Positions 60,771-64,000 of a stretch of DNA of 64,000 nucleotides are shown piece by piece (position 1 is the first letter of the stretch; each line of letters begins with the position of its first letter). The stretch covers positions 496,001 to 560,000 of the forward strand of contig CAWDZK010000001.1 of NCBI GenBank assembly GCA_963807005.1, in the 5' to 3' direction. A program made the translations under genes and the position numbers. The DNA comes from CAWDZK01 sp963807005. GTDB taxonomy: Bacteria; Actinomycetota; Actinomycetes; JACCUZ01. A model generated the notes under the pieces. It saw only the letters and a program-made list of their open reading frames with translations. It made no database searches and had not been told where the DNA came from.

Positions 60771-61081
60771 CGCGGGTCATCTCCTGTCGTTGGGTGGCGC
60801 CTCTCGTGGGCGGCCGCTCACCCCTGCTACGAACACCCCTGCCCGGATCCGACACCCCCTCCCGGAACTCCTTCAAGGAATCGGTCAGTGGTCGTCGTCC
60901 GCGAGGACCTCTTCCGCGGTGGGCCCAGCCGATCCGCGGCAGCCGAAAGGCGAGGTGGGCGTGCATCCTCGTCCTGGGTGTCCTCCGCATCGTGCGCATC
61001 CTGCGTGGTCCGGGTCCACCGCCACAACCGGGTTCGGCAGCGGGCGCGGCTCGCTGCCCCCTCGGACTAGGGTCGGCGGAC
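60771..61081. other. Divergent intergenic region, no gene supported
   Basis: A 311-bp stretch between the DGPF gene and dapE. Short frames on both strands are open, but none has a domain or ribosome site I can support. It should hold the promoters of both flanking units; a TAGGGT box is placed next to dapE. Confidence 0.4.
61068..61073 (+). promoter_or_regulatory. Putative -10 box for leaderless dapE mRNA
   Basis: TAGGGT ends 8 nt before ATG 61082; it argues against the longer in-frame start at 60794. Confidence 0.4.
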
Positions 61082-62143
61082 ATGACCCGGCTCGACCTGT
61101 CCATGGACGCCGCTGCGCTGACCGTCGTCCTGTGCGACATCGAGTCGGTGAGCGGCAACGAACGGCGGCTGGCCGAGGCGATCGAGCTCGTCCTTCGGGA
61201 GGTGCCGCACCTGACCGTGCACCGGGACGGCGACGCGGTGGTGGCCCGTACCGAGCTGGGCCGGGACCAGCGCGTCGTCCTGGCCGGCCACATCGACACC
61301 GTCCCGTTGGGCGGCAACCTGCCGTGCCGGGTCGAGGACGACCGCATCCATGGCTGCGGCACCACCGACATGAAGAGCGGCGTCGCCGTGCAGCTCCGGC
61401 TCGCCGGGCAGCTCAGTGCGCCGAACCGCGACGTCACGTACGTCTTCTACGACAACGAGGAGGTCGAGGCCGCCAAGAACGGCCTCGGCCGGATCGCGCG
61501 GAACCATCCGGACTGGCTGGAGGGGGACTTCGCCGTCCTGATGGAGCCGACCGACGCCACCGTGGAGGGCGGGTGTCAGGGCACGGTCAAGGCGGACGTG
61601 GTGCTGCGCGGGCACCGGGCGCACTCGGCCCGGTCCTGGATGGGTGAGAACGCCGTGCACAAGGCGGGGGAGGTCCTGCGCCGGCTGGCCGACTACGAGC
61701 CGGCCGAGGTGGAGATCGACGGGCTCGTCTATCGCGAGGGTCTCAACGCCGTCGGGGTCAGCGGCGGAGTCGCCGGCAACGTGATCCCGGACGAGTGCCG
61801 GATCGAGGTCAACTACCGGTTCGCCCCCGACAAGTCCGAGCAGCAGGCCGCCGACGTCGTACGCCGGGTGCTGGAGGGCTACGACGTGCGCATCATCGAC
61901 TCCGCGCCGGGCGCCCTGCCCGGCCTGTCCCACCCGGCGGCCGCCGCATTCGTCGACATGGTCGGGCGCGAACCGCAGCCGAAGTTCGGCTGGACCGACG
62001 TCGCCCGGTTCGCGGCCCTGGGCGTGCCCGCCGTCAACTACGGACCCGGGGAGCCGATGGTGGCCCACCAGCGCGAGGAGTACTGCGACATCGCCCCGAT
62101 CTTCGAGTGCGAGCAGAAGCTGCTCGCCTGGCTGCAGGGGTAG
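61082..62143 (+). CDS. dapE: Succinyl-diaminopimelate desuccinylase
   Basis: A 353-residue M20 metallohydrolase releasing succinate from N-succinyl-LL-DAP. Zinc-site motifs are LAGHIDTVPLGG (His, catalytic Asp), GCGTTDMKSG (bridging Asp), VFYDNEEVEAAKNGL (general-base Glu pair) and LMEPTDATVEGG; the last His is in VAHQREEY. A lid domain contains VVLRGHRAHSARSW. It completes the DAP branch with dapC and dapD in this window. Confidence 0.94.
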   Translation: MTRLDLSMDAAALTVVLCDIESVSGNERRLAEAIELVLREVPHLTVHRDGDAVVARTELGRDQRVVLAGHIDTVPLGGNLPCRVEDDRIHGCGTTDMKSGVAVQLRLAGQLSAPNRDVTYVFYDNEEVEAAKNGLGRIARNHPDWLEGDFAVLMEPTDATVEGGCQGTVKADVVLRGHRAHSARSWMGENAVHKAGEVLRRLADYEPAEVEIDGLVYREGLNAVGVSGGVAGNVIPDECRIEVNYRFAPDKSEQQAADVVRRVLEGYDVRIIDSAPGALPGLSHPAAAAFVDMVGREPQPKFGWTDVARFAALGVPAVNYGPGEPMVAHQREEYCDIAPIFECEQKLLAWLQG

Positions 62144-62146
62144 CCG

Positions 62147-63298
62147 TCAGGGGCTCGCCGGCTGGTTGACGAACGCCCGGTCCAGCTCCTCGTTCACGGG
62201 ACCACGCGCCAGGAGCACTGCGTCTCGCAGCACCTGCTCGGCCAGGCCGGTGAAGACGACCACCCGCAGCGGGGAGCCGTCACCCGCCGTCGCCTCGTCG
62301 AAGGCAACGAGGTCTTCGCCGTGCATCACCTGGACGAGCCTCGTCTCAGGCGCCACGACCACCACGAGCCGGTTGCCGATCCGGGTCCACCCGGCAAGGG
62401 CGCTCGCGCGCAACGAGGCGATGCAGGCGGGGGTTTGACCCTGGGCGGTGACCAAGGCGTCGGTCGGGCTCCAGCTGACGCGGACCTCGTCGACCGAGCG
62501 CGTCGGGGGCGACGTCCACCGACCCGTGGCCGGGCCCTCGCAGGATGACCGCGTCGAGGCGAGCCAGCCGTCGCCGAGGGGAAGGGACAAGTCGACCGCC
62601 TGCAGGACGTTGCCGTCCCTGCCGTACGCGACCAGGCGCTGGGGCACCGGACCGTCGGCCGGCACGGTCAGGGCGAACATCCTCGTGTCGTCCCAGCCGG
62701 TGGGGTGCAGCTCGGCCCGCACGCGGGCGCCGTCGCTGCTCCAGATGTCCACCGAGGTCACGCGCGCGTCGACGCCGGCGGTCACGCCGCGGATGTCGCC
62801 GCCACCCTCCGTCCCCATCAGCCAGTCGAACGCCACCCCCCAGTCGTCGGCGTTGGGGTTCCGGGCCGTGCAGCCGCCGCTCCCGGAGCTGCCGTCCGCG
62901 GTGAGGTACTGGTCGCACAGGTCCGGTCCGTCGCCGGTCGTGTCGGTGAGGACGATCTCGTGCCGCACCCGCTGCCCGCCCAGCGTCAGCGTCTCGGCGA
63001 CGACCGGCTCGCCGAGGATGTTCTCCGGCGCCCACGGGTCAGAGCCGGAGCCGGACGCCGGACCGGTGGTCCGGCCCTGGTCGGTGAGCAGGCTGCTCGC
63101 GCCGGCCAGGCCGGCGACCAGTACGACCGCCGCCGCGGCGGCGAGCAGGCGCCGGCGACTCGACGTCCGCCGGCCGCGGTCGGCTGCCAGTCGCTGCTGG
63201 TGCTCCTGCCACGCCTCGACCGGCAGCTGGGCGGTGGCCATGGTGGCGCCGGCGACCCGCAGTCGCTCCTCGAGCCGTTCGCGGTCGGTCGGGGTCAT
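62147..63298 (-). CDS. Membrane protein co-transcribed with a sigma factor, possible anti-sigma
   Basis: A 383-residue protein. The first 50 residues are a charged helical cytoplasmic segment (MTPTDRERLEERLRVAGATM). A single helix (LLAAAAAVVLVAGLAG) and a large extracytoplasmic beta-rich domain (about 75-383) with Cys residues (LCDQYL, GGCTARN, SSCEG, PACIA) follow. The short cytoplasmic part lacks an obvious zinc anti-sigma motif. ATG 63298 overlaps the sigma-factor stop (ATGA), so regulation of that factor is plausible but unproven. It converges with dapE, 3 bp apart. Confidence 0.72.
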   Translation of the reverse strand: MTPTDRERLEERLRVAGATMATAQLPVEAWQEHQQRLAADRGRRTSSRRRLLAAAAAVVLVAGLAGASSLLTDQGRTTGPASGSGSDPWAPENILGEPVVAETLTLGGQRVRHEIVLTDTTGDGPDLCDQYLTADGSSGSGGCTARNPNADDWGVAFDWLMGTEGGGDIRGVTAGVDARVTSVDIWSSDGARVRAELHPTGWDDTRMFALTVPADGPVPQRLVAYGRDGNVLQAVDLSLPLGDGWLASTRSSCEGPATGRWTSPPTRSVDEVRVSWSPTDALVTAQGQTPACIASLRASALAGWTRIGNRLVVVVAPETRLVQVMHGEDLVAFDEATAGDGSPLRVVVFTGLAEQVLRDAVLLARGPVNEELDRAFVNQPASP

Positions 63299-63861
63299 CG
63301 ACCCTCCTCCAGCTCGGTCGCCAGGGCGTCCAGCCCGCGCGAGACGTGCGACTTGACGGTGCCGCGGCTGACGCCCATCGCCTCGGCCATCTCGGCCTCG
63401 GTCAGGTCCAGCCAGTAGCGCAGCACCAGCGCCTCCCGGTGCCGTCGCGACAGCCGGGACACGGCGGCCACCACCTCGTCGTACGCCTCGCGGGTGACGA
63501 CGTCGTGCTCGGCACTGGTCACGTGGCCCAGCCGCTCGGGGGGTCGGTCGGCGTGCCGGCGTACGACCGCGAGGTGCCGCAGCCGCGACCGGGTGAGGTT
63601 GACGACGGTGGCCCGGAGGTAGCCGACGGCCGCGTGCGGGTCGCGCAGGGCCCGGCTGCGCCGGTGCAGCCGGACGAACGCCTCCTGAGCGACGTCCTCG
63701 GGGTCGTCGGCGCCGAGCATGGCGGCCAGCCGGGTCATGGCCGCGAACTGGCCGAAGAACAGGTCCCGGTAGTCGCTGTCGTGGTCGGCGTCGTGGTCGG
63801 CGTCGTCGGCGTCGTCGGCCCTGCTGCCCGGGGCGCGGGCGTCCTCGGGCAGGTCGACCAT
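63295..63861 (-). CDS. SigE-type ECF RNA polymerase sigma factor
   Basis: A 188-residue sigma factor. After an acidic Asp/His-rich N-terminus, region 2 is FFGQFAAMTRLAAMLGADDPEDVAQEAFVRLHRR (residues about 35-70). Region 4 is LSRRHREALVLRYWLDLTEAEMAEAMGVSRGTVKSHVSRGL (about 135-176). ATG 63861 has GGGAGGA about 9 nt upstream; a GTG at 63912 extends the frame by 17 residues but sits right against its purine run. Coupled by a 4-bp overlap to the membrane protein gene. Confidence 0.9.
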   Translation of the reverse strand: MVDLPEDARAPGSRADDADDADHDADHDSDYRDLFFGQFAAMTRLAAMLGADDPEDVAQEAFVRLHRRSRALRDPHAAVGYLRATVVNLTRSRLRHLAVVRRHADRPPERLGHVTSAEHDVVTREAYDEVVAAVSRLSRRHREALVLRYWLDLTEAEMAEAMGVSRGTVKSHVSRGLDALATELEEGR

Positions 63862-63983
63862 CGGGCCATCCTCCCGGGAGCCGGTCGGCAGAGGAGTCTC
63901 GGCGCGCTGCACACCTCTCAGACGCGCCAGCCCGGCAAAGGTTGAGCCCTCGGGCGACCCCCGAACCCCCCCTCATGCCCCCG

Positions 63984-64000
63984 CGAGTGGTGGGTTCGGC
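63984..64000. repeat. Half of the dispersed hairpin repeat at the window edge
   Basis: CGAGTGGTGGGTTCGGC is identical to 40266-40282, the left arm of the hairpin behind the FtsH-like gene. The window ends here, so the second arm is not visible. Confidence 0.6.

Overview
This 64 kb window is chromosomal DNA from a high-GC actinomycete (Actinomycetota). GC is very high by eye and third codon positions are almost always G or C. The gene content fits: a mycothiol deacetylase (mshB), an actinobacterial DUF4245-xseB-xseA-ispH-DUF6542-ychF block, a Sdh1-type succinate dehydrogenase, and succinylase-pathway DAP genes (dapC, dapD, dapE). I cannot fix the family or genus. No rRNA, tRNA, complete insertion sequence or CRISPR array was seen.

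Layout. 1-7950: end of a molybdate-type ABC transporter (modB end, modC), DUF4245, xseB/xseA (exonuclease VII), ispH, a spermidine-synthase-like protein, DUF6542, rmuC, ychF. 7951-10560: an accessory patch with the stump of a tyrosine recombinase abutting the stump of an Apea-like HEPN gene, a PD-(D/E)XK-like protein and a RelE/Phd-type toxin-antitoxin pair. 10561-14644: an orphan hairpin, a LuxR-family two-component system with a membrane protein, and a Ser/Thr/Pro-rich surface-type protein. 14645-19819: a monooxygenase-like ABM protein, a Crp-type regulator overlapping an MFS transporter with a C-terminal cyclic-nucleotide-binding domain, then a 12-repeat DVEGHK protein divergent from a translationally coupled GAF protein plus cytoplasmic subtilase. 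19820-26060: a GGDEF diguanylate cyclase, a pterin dehydratase, and sdhC-sdhA-sdhB in which SdhB carries a TPR-like tail. 26061-34770: typA and an oligopeptide ABC operon (permease, lipoprotein, permease, two ATPases). 34771-41270: S9 peptidase, mshB, an atypical FtsH-like protease, DUF6113. 40723-46200: a minimal chemosensory cluster (CheW, six-TM receptor, CheA-REC, REC-GAF). 46270-51000: flavin reductase, VanW protein, DUF2254, GNAT. 51119-62143: fdxA, dapC, a secreted metzincin, two LAS-type metallopeptidase paralogues around a DUF4389 membrane protein, dapD, a double VOC protein, an ECF42-type sigma factor with its DGPF partner, and dapE. 62147-63861: a SigE-type sigma factor and its membrane partner.

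How genes work together. SdhABC forms one respiratory complex. The five opp genes form one importer, with a perfect 16-bp hairpin between the lipoprotein and the second permease that could let the binding protein be made in excess. CheW, receptor, CheA and REC-GAF form a signalling module with no methylation enzymes or flagellar genes nearby. DapC, DapD and DapE act in sequence in lysine/peptidoglycan precursor synthesis.

The most unusual item is the 42-bp tandem-repeat gene at 17491-18054. It has 12 invariant DVEGHK units and sits head-to-head with a GAF-subtilase pair across a 194-bp region carrying an inverted repeat. A second pattern runs through the window: many start codons lie 6-8 nt after a TANNNT box, suggesting widespread leaderless transcription.
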